A DNA stretch of 64,000 bases from contig CAMCOS010000007.1 of assembly GCA_945876565.1 (NCBI GenBank), forward strand, positions 39,894-103,893, written 5' to 3'. Positions 45,383 through 54,617 of this stretch are shown here, one piece after another. Both the position numbers and the translations under genes were made by a program. Within the stretch, counting starts at the first letter, position 1; every line of letters begins with the position of its first letter. The notes under the pieces are model-generated. The model was given only the letters and a program-made list of their open reading frames with translations, was not told where the DNA came from and made no database searches. The stretch is from Lautropia mirabilis (GTDB lineage: Bacteria > Pseudomonadota > Gammaproteobacteria > Burkholderiales > Burkholderiaceae_B).

Positions 45383-46522
45383 GTGAAAATAGTCATTGCA
45401 CCCGACTCTTTTAAGGAATGCCTTGCCGCTCATGGTGTGGCGCAGGCCATTGCAACCGGCATCAAGGCGGTAGTGCCCCATGCACAAACGATCTGTGTGC
45501 CAATGGCCGATGGTGGCGAAGGCACATTGGACGCGGTGCTGGCAGTGACTGGTGGGCAGCGCAAAGAATTGAATGTCACCGATGCGCTTGGCAGACCCCG
45601 CTTGGCCCACTGGGGCTGGCTGCCGGACAAGACCGGGGTGATCGAAATGGCCAGTGCGGCCGGACTAGAACACATTGCCCCCGCTGATCGTGACCCGCTG
45701 AACGCAGATACCCATGGCGTTGGTTTGCTGCTGGCGGCAGCACTCGATGCGGGCGCTAAGCGGATTGTGCTCACAGCAGGCGGCTCGGCCACCAACGACG
45801 GTGGCGCTGGCATGTTGCGCGCACTCGGCATGCTTTTTATGGACGAAACAGGCAAGCCGCTGCCACCGGGTGGTTACGCTTTGTCTGGACTGGCAAAGAT
45901 TGATGCGAGCAAACTCGATGCTCGACTCAAACAAGTCGAGATGACCGTGGCGACCGATGTACGCAATCCGCTATGCGGACCCAATGGCGCGTCCGCGATT
46001 TTTGGACCACAAAAGGGTGCCACCCCGGATATGGTCGAAAAACTTGACGGTGCTTTGGCGCAATTCGCCCGCAAGACTGCCCAATCAATCGGCACAGACC
46101 ACCAAAATCAGCCTGGTGCTGGCGCAGCGGGTGGTGTGGGCTTTGCGGCCATGGCATGGATGGGTGCCAATACGCGGCCTGGTGTTGAGGTGGTCGCTGA
46201 ATTGGCCAATCTTGAAGAAGCGATCAGCAACGCCGACCTCGTGTTCACGGGCGAAGGTCGCATGGATGCTCAAACATTACAAGGCAAAACGCCCTGGGGG
46301 GTCATGCGTATCGCTCAATCGCATCGTGTGCCAGTCATCGCATTAGCGGGCAGCTTGGGCGATGGCTACCAAGCGCTTTACGATGCTGGTCTGACCGCAG
46401 CCTTTAGTCTGGTCAATGGACCCATCGAACTTGAGCAGGCCATGCAACAGGCCGCGAGCTTATTGCAAGCACGCAGCGCTGACATCATGCGTCTTTGGAT
46501 ACGGGCGGCAAGCGCTCACTGA
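45383..46522 (+). CDS. glxK: glycerate 2-kinase, GlxK type
   Basis: Phosphorylates D-glycerate to 2-phosphoglycerate, the end of glyoxylate/glycolate assimilation. 379 residues from GTG 45383, whose product ([13 protein letters not shown]) starts exactly like the family; a frame from 45299 would overlap the previous gene. Seen: [91 protein letters not shown] and [20 protein letters not shown]. All motifs are intact. Its 3' end overlaps the convergent rsmA gene by 38 bases, so transcription of the two must collide. Confidence 0.93.
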   Translation: MKIVIAPDSFKECLAAHGVAQAIATGIKAVVPHAQTICVPMADGGEGTLDAVLAVTGGQRKELNVTDALGRPRLAHWGWLPDKTGVIEMASAAGLEHIAPADRDPLNADTHGVGLLLAAALDAGAKRIVLTAGGSATNDGGAGMLRALGMLFMDETGKPLPPGGYALSGLAKIDASKLDARLKQVEMTVATDVRNPLCGPNGASAIFGPQKGATPDMVEKLDGALAQFARKTAQSIGTDHQNQPGAGAAGGVGFAAMAWMGANTRPGVEVVAELANLEEAISNADLVFTGEGRMDAQTLQGKTPWGVMRIAQSHRVPVIALAGSLGDGYQALYDAGLTAAFSLVNGPIELEQAMQQAASLLQARSADIMRLWIRAASAH

Positions 46523-47282
46523 GCGAATCACTGATTCGAATAAAACCAGCGACATCGACTTGTTCAGCTCGAGCGGTTGGCGCCACGCCAATATCATCCC
46601 AGGCAATCACGGCATTCCAGTCACCTAATGCGCGCCTAAGCATCTTGCGCCTTTGTGCAAACGCTCGTTGAACCAAGCAAGCAAACATCTGTTCGTCCCG
46701 TGCGCGGGCGCGGTCGTGCCCCAGTGGGATCATGCGCACCACGGCTGACACCACCTTCGGGGCTGGCTCAAATGCCGTTGGCGACACATCAAAAAGCTTT
46801 TCCATCTTGTAGCGGTACTGCAGCATCACCGACAACCTGCTGTAGTCCGAATCATCTACGCTAGCGACCATTCGATCGACTACCTCCTTTTGCAGCATGA
46901 AGTGTTGATCGCGCACAAAATCTGCCGCCTCTAGGCAGGCAAACAGCAGTGGGGTGGAAATGTTGTAAGGCAGATTGCCCACCAGCCGCAAATCGTCGCC
47001 AAACTGTCGGAAATCAACGTCAAGCGCATCCGCTTCAATGACCGTCAACGTCTGCAAGGCATGGTTTGAGCGCAGCTTTGCTGCAAGATCACGATCAATC
47101 TCAATGACCTTCAGATGATTCAATCGCGCAATCAATGGCTCAGTCAAGGCCGACAGACCTGGCCCGATCTCCACCATGCTGTCCTGGGGTTGCGGATCAA
47201 TGGCCCTGACGATCTGCTCAATGACAGCCGCATCCTTCAGGAAGTTCTGGCCAAAACGCTGCCGGGCTTGGTGTTTACTCAC
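46485..47282 (-). CDS. rsmA: 16S rRNA (adenine1518/1519-N6) dimethyltransferase RsmA/KsgA
   Basis: Dimethylates two adjacent adenines in helix 45 of 16S rRNA late in 30S assembly. 265 residues. Seen: [18 protein letters not shown] at the N-terminus, the SAM motif [36 protein letters not shown], and the catalytic NLPYNIS (motif IV), followed by [10 protein letters not shown] and a small helical C-terminal domain. It overlaps the surA end by 4 bases. In E. coli pdxA lies between surA and ksgA; here it is absent. Confidence 0.97.
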   Translation of the reverse strand: MSKHQARQRFGQNFLKDAAVIEQIVRAIDPQPQDSMVEIGPGLSALTEPLIARLNHLKVIEIDRDLAAKLRSNHALQTLTVIEADALDVDFRQFGDDLRLVGNLPYNISTPLLFACLEAADFVRDQHFMLQKEVVDRMVASVDDSDYSRLSVMLQYRYKMEKLFDVSPTAFEPAPKVVSAVVRMIPLGHDRARARDEQMFACLVQRAFAQRRKMLRRALGDWNAVIAWDDIGVAPTARAEQVDVAGFIRISDSLSERLPPVSKDA

Positions 47283-48757
47283 TGCGCGCTTTGCTTAAAC
47301 ATCCGGTTGTCGATAAAGGCCATGTTTCGCATTTGTTGCAGCCAGGCATCAAACTGGCTGCGCGCACGACGCTCGAATAGCTCCTGGCGCGCGACATTAC
47401 GACGATATTGCTCGGCCATGTCTTGCGTGCGGCGCTCTTGCACCAAAATCAAGTGCCACCCAAAAGGTGACTGCACAGGCTCGCTGACCTGCCCAGGCTG
47501 CAAGCTGTTCATGGCACGTTCGAACTCGGGCACCGTTTCACCCGGATTGATCCAGCCCAGATCACCGCCCAATGGTGCCGAAGCATCTTCAGACACAGCC
47601 CGAGCCACATCTACAAAAGTTTCATTACCCTGGACGATCCGGCTGCGCGCATTCAAAAGCCGCTGCCTGGCTTGATCATCGCTCATGACAGTCGAGGTTT
47701 TAATCAGAATATGGCTCACCTTCGTCTGGTCGACCATCATCGGGCCAGACAAGTCCTTTGGCCGAGCTTCGGGCGGCGGGGGGGGGGGTGCCGGGGGTTG
47801 ACCGCCAGCGCGTCCTGTCACTAGAAGAATATGAAACCCTGCGGGGCTACGAAGCACGCCTGAGATCTGGCCCGGCTGCAGGTCTCGAGCTGCTTTGAGA
47901 AACAACTCTGGCCAGCCACTGGCGGGGCGAACACCCAAGTCGCCGCCCCGGGATGCTTCCGGACCATCGGAGACTTCAACGGCTAACTCAGAGAACTTCT
48001 CTCCTTTGCGCAGGCGCGCCCGCACGCTGTCTATTTTCTTGCGCCGTTCAGCCACCTGCGCCTCGCTCGCCGACTCAGGCACACTCACAAAGATTTGGGC
48101 GATTTGCAGCACCAGTGGTTGAACCGGCTGGGGCTTCGGTGGTGGTGGTGGCGGAGGCGGTGGCGGCTCAAGACCGCTGGCCTTGCGCGCTTCGCGCTCC
48201 TTGATGTAGACGTCAACGTCGGCGTCGCTCACCCTGACCATGCTTTCGGCCATGCGTTGGCGCACGATATCAAACAGGATTTGGCGCTTCAGGGTTGCTT
48301 CGTAGTCGCTCCATTTCAAGCCGATTTGGCTGACCTGTTGACGTAACTGAGCCACTGTCAGTCCATTTCGTTGTGCCACGGTCGAAACAGCACGCTCCAG
48401 ATCTTGGGGCGTGACTCGCAGACCCATGGCCTCGGCCTCTTGAGCCACGACCATCTGAGTAATCAGTTCATCCAACGCCGCCTTAAGCAGATCATTTTGG
48501 GCTGGCACAGGCAGGCGCTGCGCGCGCATCTCACCGGCCATTTCCTGGGCACGCTCTTGAACCTGGACCACCGTGATCACCTGAGCGTTCACCACAGCCG
48601 CGATTCCATCAACCGGTTGTTCAGCTCGCGGGGTTTGAGCCGCCTGCCCACCACGCAGGCCTTGGGCTGCTGCGCCTGTCACACTTGTCATGCTTGTCAC
48701 GGCAAACGCCGCAAGCAGACTAACCAGCCAGATGCGCGTCTTTTGCTTCATCATCAC
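47279..48757 (-). CDS. surA: periplasmic chaperone SurA (peptidyl-prolyl isomerase)
   Basis: Chaperone for outer-membrane proteins, including LptD encoded next door. 492 residues, longer than E. coli SurA (428). Seen: a signal peptide ([18 protein letters not shown], ending near AAAQG); the SurA N-domain with [18 protein letters not shown]; parvulin domain 1 ([25 protein letters not shown], about residues 200-315); and parvulin domain 2 ([41 protein letters not shown]). The extra length includes two proline-rich linkers, one of ten consecutive Pro (48137-48166) and one encoded partly by a run of eleven C (47778-47788). It overlaps lptD by 4 bases upstream and rsmA downstream. Confidence 0.95.
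   Translation of the reverse strand: MMMKQKTRIWLVSLLAAFAVTSMTSVTGAAAQGLRGGQAAQTPRAEQPVDGIAAVVNAQVITVVQVQERAQEMAGEMRAQRLPVPAQNDLLKAALDELITQMVVAQEAEAMGLRVTPQDLERAVSTVAQRNGLTVAQLRQQVSQIGLKWSDYEATLKRQILFDIVRQRMAESMVRVSDADVDVYIKEREARKASGLEPPPPPPPPPPKPQPVQPLVLQIAQIFVSVPESASEAQVAERRKKIDSVRARLRKGEKFSELAVEVSDGPEASRGGDLGVRPASGWPELFLKAARDLQPGQISGVLRSPAGFHILLVTGRAGGQPPAPPPPPPEARPKDLSGPMMVDQTKVSHILIKTSTVMSDDQARQRLLNARSRIVQGNETFVDVARAVSEDASAPLGGDLGWINPGETVPEFERAMNSLQPGQVSEPVQSPFGWHLILVQERRTQDMAEQYRRNVARQELFERRARSQFDAWLQQMRNMAFIDNRMFKQSAQ
47778..47788 (-). repeat. 11-base C run in surA (coding strand)
   Basis: An uninterrupted run of 11 G on the plus strand reads as 11 C in surA, within the proline linker between parvulin domains 1 and 2. 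With 10 C the frame meets TGA about 14 codons later; with 12 C it meets TAA about 29 codons later. Either change would remove the second parvulin domain. Confidence 0.9.
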
Positions 48758-51087
48758 TCATACCTTTCAAACTTGCCCACCGGCGCAATCGTCGGCGTAA
48801 CGTTCTGATAATCCGGAATGCTTCTGCCCAGCAATCCAAGTGGATCTTGTCCAAGCGCCCCGAGACCCGCGAGCTCCAGCTGAAAAAATATCGCGTTGTT
48901 AACCTGAGTCGGGTCAATCGCATAGCGCTGGTAGATCACCCGTGCCGCCCAACAACAATCTCCCCGGTATTCGAATCCTGCAATGGCTTGAGTGACTCTG
49001 GGATAAACTTCTAGCTCGGGCTTGTTCAGTAAAGAATAATCGACCCGCCCAACCGAATAAAGTTTCGACGTCAGCGGCCACTGATACGACAAACTGACCT
49101 GATCTTGGCCCTGCGGCTGATATGGCGCGGTAGGCGTGCGCTGATAACGATATGACGCCGAAATGGCCGCCGCCCGCTTGGGATTAAACCGTGCAACGAT
49201 CTGTGCCCGATCCCAGTTTTTGTCATACGGGTTGTACTGCAAATCAACGACGGTGCTTAAGGTGTCCGTCAAGTTTGCCGCCGCACTAATCAGATACTCG
49301 GAGTCTGTATTCGTGCGTGGCACCTCACCTGGCAAGGTGACTCGCTGATCCTCGAAATAAAACCGCTGACCCACCGCAAAGTAGGCTCGCTCCTCGCCCG
49401 TGACGGCATTCAAGTAACGGGACCCGAGCGCGACTGTTAGCTGGTTGGCGTTGCCAATACGATCCCAGCCACCGGTGTAAATGTTTTCCTGAAAAGCCTG
49501 AGAGAAGCTGAAATCAGACAATGTAGTGTCGTACACCGGGAAATTCGACTGATCTCGGTACGGTACGTTCAGGTAATAGACTCTGGGTTCCAGTGTCTGT
49601 ATCGCGTCATGCCCAAAATAGGAAGCGTCACGCTCAAAGGTCATGCCAGCGTCGACGGACATGATTGGCAGCACGCGACTGTTACTTGGAGTAACTATGC
49701 TGGGCGCACGTGGTTGCCAGGTCGTTTCATAACGGGTCATATGCAAGCCGACTTTAGGCGTAATGTAATAACCCGGCTGCACAAACGGGTAAGAAATCTG
49801 GGGATAAGTAACGAATCGCTGGCCATTGGGGCCAAGCTGCTGACCAAAAACGCCCTTAGGCCGATCAAACCAGATTGCACTGTTGTCCATCACCAAATCA
49901 AAACCACCGTAGTTGTAGCGGCTGCCGGTTAAGGTTAACGCAGGCACCATGTTGTACTGCGGGGTAATATTCCCAAGTGTCTGAAAGGTCGAGTAGTTAA
50001 CCCGAGCATTCCAATAGCGGCTACCCCACCCCACCCAGCCCGTTCGGGGCAGAAAAGTGGTGGTTGCCTGGTTAACCGCTAGAATCGAAAAATCCTTGAA
50101 ATAATCATCGTCAGACACGCCACTGACATTCCAGCCGCCGTAAAAGCCGGCACCAAGGCTTTGGTTGTGCTGCGTGGAATACAACCACCGATCCCGACCC
50201 ATCTGAAGGTCGTTTTCTAGATAAGTGCCTGCGAATGTGCCTTGATATGACTCCCCAAGATAGCGGAAGTCACCACCGAGTTGCACACCACGCTTACTCA
50301 TGGGGCGCAACTGCAAAGTCGCGTCATAGTTTGGCGCTAGATTCAAGTAATAGGGCAGCGTCACATCAAAACCAGATTGGCTGGTAATCGCAAAGGTCGG
50401 AGCCAAAAAACCAGACTTGCGTTCCTTTCGAATCGGGAAATTCAGATAAGGAGACGCCAGGATCGGGACGCTCTTGAAATACAGAACACTCCACCAAGCC
50501 TCGCCTTCATTCTCTTCGTTATTCAGGTTGACCTCGCTGGCGGTAATCCACCAGGCAGGCTCTGGGCACGGGCATGCTGAATAAGTGACGTCATCAATGG
50601 TCATCTCATTTCGATTGGTCAGGACTGCCTTGCTGCCGATCCCTGAGCCACCATCACTTAACCAGAACTGCGGTGACTCTACCTCACCTTGGTCCGTGTC
50701 GAGGTTGTATCGCATGCTCGGGCCAATCACCACGCTGCCATCTTGCACCAAGCGCGCATTAATGCGCGCATCAACCTCACTGGTTTGGTCGTTGTAGCGC
50801 AGATACCCTGCAGAGAGGACGGCGTCAGTGCGGCGCACAACACCACGACCCTCGATCACCAGCTCGCCATCAGAATTAAGATTCATTTCATCGCCGGCCA
50901 GATACACCGGCATCTCGTCTTCGGTGACCGGGTTAGGCGCGAGCGCGGGCGACACTTTCAAACCACGCAGAATGATGCTGCTATCAACGGGCTGCTCCGT
51001 CGACTGACTAGCCACGGGGGCACACACCCCTGCCAACATTGCAGCAAGCGGCATCACCCTGACGAATCGTTTGAACAAATCAGACAC
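48754..51087 (-). CDS. lptD: LPS assembly outer-membrane protein LptD
   Basis: Beta-barrel translocon that inserts lipopolysaccharide into the outer leaflet with LptE. 777 residues. Seen: a signal peptide (FVRVMPLAAMLAGVCAPVASQ), an N-terminal OstA/LptA-like jellyroll domain with DEMNLNSDGELVIEGRGVVRR, and a C-terminal barrel rich in Tyr/Trp-alternating strands ending in ERYE. Cysteines remain as CPCPEP in the jellyroll region and an adjacent pair GDCCW near the C-terminus, fitting the inter-domain disulfides of the family with altered spacing. I see no cysteine at the E. coli Cys31 position in the mature N-terminus. Upstream lies a divergent promoter region shared with amgK. Confidence 0.95.
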   Translation of the reverse strand: MSDLFKRFVRVMPLAAMLAGVCAPVASQSTEQPVDSSIILRGLKVSPALAPNPVTEDEMPVYLAGDEMNLNSDGELVIEGRGVVRRTDAVLSAGYLRYNDQTSEVDARINARLVQDGSVVIGPSMRYNLDTDQGEVESPQFWLSDGGSGIGSKAVLTNRNEMTIDDVTYSACPCPEPAWWITASEVNLNNEENEGEAWWSVLYFKSVPILASPYLNFPIRKERKSGFLAPTFAITSQSGFDVTLPYYLNLAPNYDATLQLRPMSKRGVQLGGDFRYLGESYQGTFAGTYLENDLQMGRDRWLYSTQHNQSLGAGFYGGWNVSGVSDDDYFKDFSILAVNQATTTFLPRTGWVGWGSRYWNARVNYSTFQTLGNITPQYNMVPALTLTGSRYNYGGFDLVMDNSAIWFDRPKGVFGQQLGPNGQRFVTYPQISYPFVQPGYYITPKVGLHMTRYETTWQPRAPSIVTPSNSRVLPIMSVDAGMTFERDASYFGHDAIQTLEPRVYYLNVPYRDQSNFPVYDTTLSDFSFSQAFQENIYTGGWDRIGNANQLTVALGSRYLNAVTGEERAYFAVGQRFYFEDQRVTLPGEVPRTNTDSEYLISAAANLTDTLSTVVDLQYNPYDKNWDRAQIVARFNPKRAAAISASYRYQRTPTAPYQPQGQDQVSLSYQWPLTSKLYSVGRVDYSLLNKPELEVYPRVTQAIAGFEYRGDCCWAARVIYQRYAIDPTQVNNAIFFQLELAGLGALGQDPLGLLGRSIPDYQNVTPTIAPVGKFERYE

Positions 51088-51168
51088 CGCTAAAAAGTCA
51101 CCCTGGCAAGAGTAAAGGGAATAAAAAACCGAACAACAACCCCAAGGTCGCCGTCGGGTTTAAAGACC

Positions 51169-51181
51169 CTCTATTATAGAG
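51169..51181. promoter_or_regulatory. symmetric -10 element between lptD and amgK
   Basis: CTCTATTATAGAG is a 13-base dyad in the 123-base divergent gap. On the minus strand it reads TATAAT, a perfect -10 box towards lptD; on the plus strand TATTAT, 5 of 6, towards amgK. Neither side has a good -35 at 17 bases. The two promoters would share the same bases. Confidence 0.5.
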
Positions 51182-51210
51182 ATGCCAACACATTACGACA
51201 GTTAAGGACC

Positions 51211-52257
51211 ATGGACCGCAAAACCGAACACCCTGAACGCCTATCAGCCCTGCAAACCTGGCTCCAGCGCTTGCCCGAGGATCTTGGCTTGGCACTACCA
51301 AGCATGGTGCCAGCTTCCAGTGATGCCAGCTTCCGACGCTATTTCCGTATCATGGCCCAGGCCCAAAGCCTGATCGTCATGGATGCGCCGCCACCCCATG
51401 AGAACTGCGGCCCGTTTGTCGATGTCACAAGCAGACTCACGAAAGCCGGCGTAACCGTCCCGCAGATCTTGGCTTGCGATGTGCAGCAAGGCTTCATGTT
51501 GCTCACCGACCTAGGTCGACAAACCTATTACGATCAAATTCAGTCGGGGTTGCCAGATGGCGATCTACAGCATCTATACCGCCAGGCGCTTGATATGCTG
51601 GTTGTGCTGCAAAAAGCCGACCCGGTTGGGTTGGCTGCGTTTGATGCACCTAGGCTCGAGGCTGAATTGCAGCTTTTTACTGAGTGGTTCATACAAAAGC
51701 ATCACCAAGTCGAGCTGAACGCAGCGGAAAGCGCACATCTGGACCGGATTTTTGCGCTATTGGCATCGACCATGGCCAATGAACCCCAGGTGTTGGTCCA
51801 TCGGGATTTCCATTCGCCCAACCTGATGGTCTGCCACCCAGACAGTGGCTTAGTCAACCCCGGCGTTCTGGACTATCAGGATGCCGTGGCGGGGCCCATC
51901 AGCTACGACATCGCCTCACTGGTGTTCGATGCTCGAACCACTTGGGAAGAGCCCCAACAGCTGGACTGGGCAATCCGTTATTGGGAAAAAGCCAAAGCAG
52001 CCGGTCTGCCAGTGCCCAGTGACTTTGCCGCATTTCATCAACATTACGAATGGGCTAGCTTGCAGCGCAACCTACGTATTCTTGGCGTCTTTGCCAGACT
52101 AAACCTAAGGGACGGCAAGGCCCATTACCTTGCCCACCTGCCCAGGGTTCTTCAGTACGTGCGCCAGGTCGCTGGCCGTTATCAGCCCTTTGTGCCGCTG
52201 ATGCGACTGCTGGATCGGCTGCAAGGCATTGAATCTGAAATGAAACTTACCTTTTAA
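51211..52257 (+). CDS. amgK: N-acetylmuramate/N-acetylglucosamine kinase AmgK
   Basis: Anomeric sugar kinase of the cell-wall recycling bypass, making MurNAc-1-phosphate. 348 residues with an aminoglycoside phosphotransferase fold. Seen: SSDASFRRYFRI (N-lobe strand with conserved Arg/Tyr), SLIVMDAPPPHENC, the hinge MLLTDLGRQTY, the catalytic loop VHRDFHSPNLMV, and LDYQDAVAGPISYDIASL (metal-binding Asp). Pseudomonas AmgK has the same signature and the same partner. murU follows after 2 bases. In known systems this route bypasses de novo UDP-MurNAc synthesis and lowers fosfomycin sensitivity. The start is divergent from lptD. Confidence 0.92.
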   Translation: MDRKTEHPERLSALQTWLQRLPEDLGLALPSMVPASSDASFRRYFRIMAQAQSLIVMDAPPPHENCGPFVDVTSRLTKAGVTVPQILACDVQQGFMLLTDLGRQTYYDQIQSGLPDGDLQHLYRQALDMLVVLQKADPVGLAAFDAPRLEAELQLFTEWFIQKHHQVELNAAESAHLDRIFALLASTMANEPQVLVHRDFHSPNLMVCHPDSGLVNPGVLDYQDAVAGPISYDIASLVFDARTTWEEPQQLDWAIRYWEKAKAAGLPVPSDFAAFHQHYEWASLQRNLRILGVFARLNLRDGKAHYLAHLPRVLQYVRQVAGRYQPFVPLMRLLDRLQGIESEMKLTF

Positions 52258-52259
52258 AC

Positions 52260-52949
52260 ATGAAAGCAATGATCTTGGCTGCGGGCCGTGGGCAACGCAT
52301 GCGACCGCTAACGGACCAAACACCAAAGCCACTATTACCCGTCAACGGTCAGCCGCTCATTGGCTGGCACCTGCAACGTCTGGCAGCAGCCGGCATCTGT
52401 GAGGTGGTCATCAACCACGCCTGGCTAGGCGAGCAGATCGAGCACGCGCTTGGTGGTGGCGAACATTGGGGCGTACAGATTCGGTATTCGGCTGAATCGC
52501 CTGCCCTGGAAACTGCCGGTGGCATTGCCAGGGCGCTGCCACTACTCGGTTCTGAGCCATTTTTAGTGATCAATGGCGATATCTGGTGCGATTGGTCGCT
52601 AACTCGAGCCATCGATATCGCCAAGCAACTACAAAACCAACCGGCCTTATTGGCCCACTTGATCATGGTAGCCAACCCTTCTCACCACCTTGAAGGCGAT
52701 TTTTACTTGTCCGGTCATGCCATGGTGCAAGCACAGGGTGAACCCAAACTAACATTTGCCGGAATTGGCATCTACCATCCAGACTTGTTCGCTAGCCTAG
52801 ACCCAAACCAGGCTGCCCCACTCGCGCCGCTGTTGCGCCAGGCCATGGACCAATCAGCTGTGCGTGGCGAACTCCATGATGGTCATTGGATTGATGTCGG
52901 TACACCCGAACGACTCGCCATGCTGTCAGACTTGTTGTCCGAGGCCTGA
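52260..52949 (+). CDS. murU: N-acetylmuramate alpha-1-phosphate uridylyltransferase MurU
   Basis: Sugar-1-phosphate nucleotidyltransferase that converts MurNAc-1-phosphate to UDP-MurNAc, next step after AmgK. 229 residues. Seen: AMILAAGRGQRMRPLTDQTPKPLLPV (split: nucleotide loop AAGRGQRMRPLT and lysine in PKPLLPV), VVINHAWLGEQIE, ETAGGIARALPLLG, VINGDIWCDW with the metal Asp, and HWIDVGTPERLAML. A glucose-1-phosphate thymidylyltransferase could look alike, but the amgK pairing settles the call. No terminator is seen before the next gene. Confidence 0.92.
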   Translation: MKAMILAAGRGQRMRPLTDQTPKPLLPVNGQPLIGWHLQRLAAAGICEVVINHAWLGEQIEHALGGGEHWGVQIRYSAESPALETAGGIARALPLLGSEPFLVINGDIWCDWSLTRAIDIAKQLQNQPALLAHLIMVANPSHHLEGDFYLSGHAMVQAQGEPKLTFAGIGIYHPDLFASLDPNQAAPLAPLLRQAMDQSAVRGELHDGHWIDVGTPERLAMLSDLLSEA

Positions 52950-53081
52950 GTTTGCAATGAGCCGTGACACAGATAAGCCAATACCGAGAACAGTGAGTTA
53001 TCCTATTGGGTCGGACTCAGGCTAACTGATTTGGCGGGTGTCTGCGGTATTTTTAGTTTAAGCATTTAAGGAACTCAAGGC

Positions 53082-53813
53082 ATGGGGTTGTTTGGTCGTT
53101 CACGCCGTCAGGTTTTTAAGCCTTCACCGTACGAGACACGACGTAGCAGTCGCAAACTGCCGCGCTGGTTCATCTTGCTGGTGGTTGGTGTTCTAGTTGG
53201 CAGCGGCGGTACCCTGATTTTGCAGGCGAGCTACGGTCCTAAGCGCTTGACCCTGGTCGAGTCACAAAAGCTCACCAACGATTTGGCGGCTGTTTCACTT
53301 GAACGCCAGACGTTGCAGGCTGATGTGACTAAACTGCAGCGCCAGCTTGAAACCGGCCGCTCGGGCACTGAGAAAACCATCACCGAGTTGCGCGCCGAGA
53401 TCAAGCAACTGAACGAACGGATGCAACCTTTGCGCGACGAAGTGCAGTTGTTTGCCAGAGCATTGACTGCAGGCCTGAAATTCGACCCTATCGGTATCGC
53501 TGGCGCGAGCTTTGAGCAAGCTGCTGGCAGCAACCAAATGAAGTATCAGATTGTTCTGGCGCAGGAAAACGATCAACAGCCCGCCTACGACGGTCGAGTT
53601 GAAGTCACGTTTGAAGGGCGATATCCCAATGGTCGATCAGGCTCAGTCAAGGCGCTGGTGGAGCCATTCAAACTCAAGCATTACCAACATTTGACCGGCA
53701 GTATCGAAATGCCTAATTCGCTACAAGCCGTGACCGCGACCTTACGCGTGTACCAAGCCGATGGCAAGCGCGCGCTGAGTTTTCGCACTGTCCAGGTCGA
53801 CCGTGGCAATTAA
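53082..53813 (+). CDS. membrane-anchored coiled-coil protein, DUF6776-like
   Basis: Function unknown, 243 residues. Seen: a basic cytoplasmic N-terminus (GRSRRQVFKPSPYETRRSSRK), one transmembrane helix (WFILLVVGVLVGSGGTLIL, about residues 29-47), a predicted coiled coil of heptads from about 60 to 120 (LTNDLAAVSLERQTLQADV and later LRAEIKQLNERM), and a C-terminal beta-rich domain with VEVTFEGRYPNG and ATLRVYQADGKRAL. The topology is of a periplasmic-facing stalked protein. It resembles the DUF6776 family by layout, from memory and not by search. AAGG precedes the ATG. It stands alone between murU and a convergent SDR gene. Confidence 0.75.
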   Translation: MGLFGRSRRQVFKPSPYETRRSSRKLPRWFILLVVGVLVGSGGTLILQASYGPKRLTLVESQKLTNDLAAVSLERQTLQADVTKLQRQLETGRSGTEKTITELRAEIKQLNERMQPLRDEVQLFARALTAGLKFDPIGIAGASFEQAAGSNQMKYQIVLAQENDQQPAYDGRVEVTFEGRYPNGRSGSVKALVEPFKLKHYQHLTGSIEMPNSLQAVTATLRVYQADGKRALSFRTVQVDRGN

Positions 53814-53834
53814 GCCAAAACACGATCAGAGAGG

Positions 53835-54617
53835 TCAAACCGCAGTTGTTCCGCCATCGACCCGAATTGAGGTGCCCGTGACATACGACGAGGCATCGCT
53901 GGCCAAAAACAGAATCGCACCCATTAAATCCCGCGGCTGACCAATACGACCGAGCGCTGCTTTACTCGCAAGTGCATCACGCACGCCCGGCTCACGCAAT
54001 CTGGCTTGGGTCATCTGCGTTTCAATCATCGATGGCGCAATGGTATTGACACGAATACCGTAACGACCAACCTCCCAGGCAAGCGACTTGGTGTAGCCCT
54101 CAACCCCATGCTTGGCAGCGCTGTATAGCGTGCGCTCCAACGCACCGACATGACCATACTGAGAGGACAGGTTGATGATGCTGCCAGGCTCACCCGCGGC
54201 CACCAAGCCCTCAATGACGGCTTGTGAGACCAGCATACTCGATGTCACATTCAGCGCAAGCACCGCTTCGATATCTTGCGCTGACATGTCTTTCAATAAG
54301 CCAGGGCGGTTGCCACCAGCGTTGTTAACCAACACATGAATGGGTGCAAGCGCCCCAACGGCGTCTCGCACAGCCTGGCCATCTGTCACATCGAGCTCAA
54401 CCGCGTTGACCTGCAGCCCTTGGCTCGCGAGCACTTCAACAGCCTGATCGAGCCCAAGTTTTTTGCGCGCGGCAATGGTCACGGCTGCACCAGCCTGCGC
54501 CAGCACAAAGGCTGCAGCCAGACCGATGCCTTGACTGCCGCCAGTGACCAAGGCACGCTTGCCATCCAGCCGAAAACTTGGCACATGCATGGTCGGCATC
54601 AAGCTCGGCCTTGTCAT
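53835..54617 (-). CDS. SDR-family oxidoreductase
   Basis: Classical short-chain dehydrogenase, 260 residues. Seen: ALVTGGSQGIGLAAAFVLAQ, a second-strand end TIAARKK (Arg-Lys, suggesting NADP), VNNAGGNRPGLLKD, NLSSQYGHVG, the catalytic LYSAAKHGVEGYTKSLA, RVNTIAPSMIETQMT, and the C-terminal SYVTGTSIRVDGG. Several Met codons precede the fold; the outermost overlaps the RraA-like stop by 4 bases. It is last in the minus-strand set with an RraA-like aldolase and a DapA-like protein, which suggests oxidation or reduction of a hydroxy or keto acid, but the substrate is unknown. Confidence 0.88.
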   Translation of the reverse strand: MTRPSLMPTMHVPSFRLDGKRALVTGGSQGIGLAAAFVLAQAGAAVTIAARKKLGLDQAVEVLASQGLQVNAVELDVTDGQAVRDAVGALAPIHVLVNNAGGNRPGLLKDMSAQDIEAVLALNVTSSMLVSQAVIEGLVAAGEPGSIINLSSQYGHVGALERTLYSAAKHGVEGYTKSLAWEVGRYGIRVNTIAPSMIETQMTQARLREPGVRDALASKAALGRIGQPRDLMGAILFLASDASSYVTGTSIRVDGGTTAV

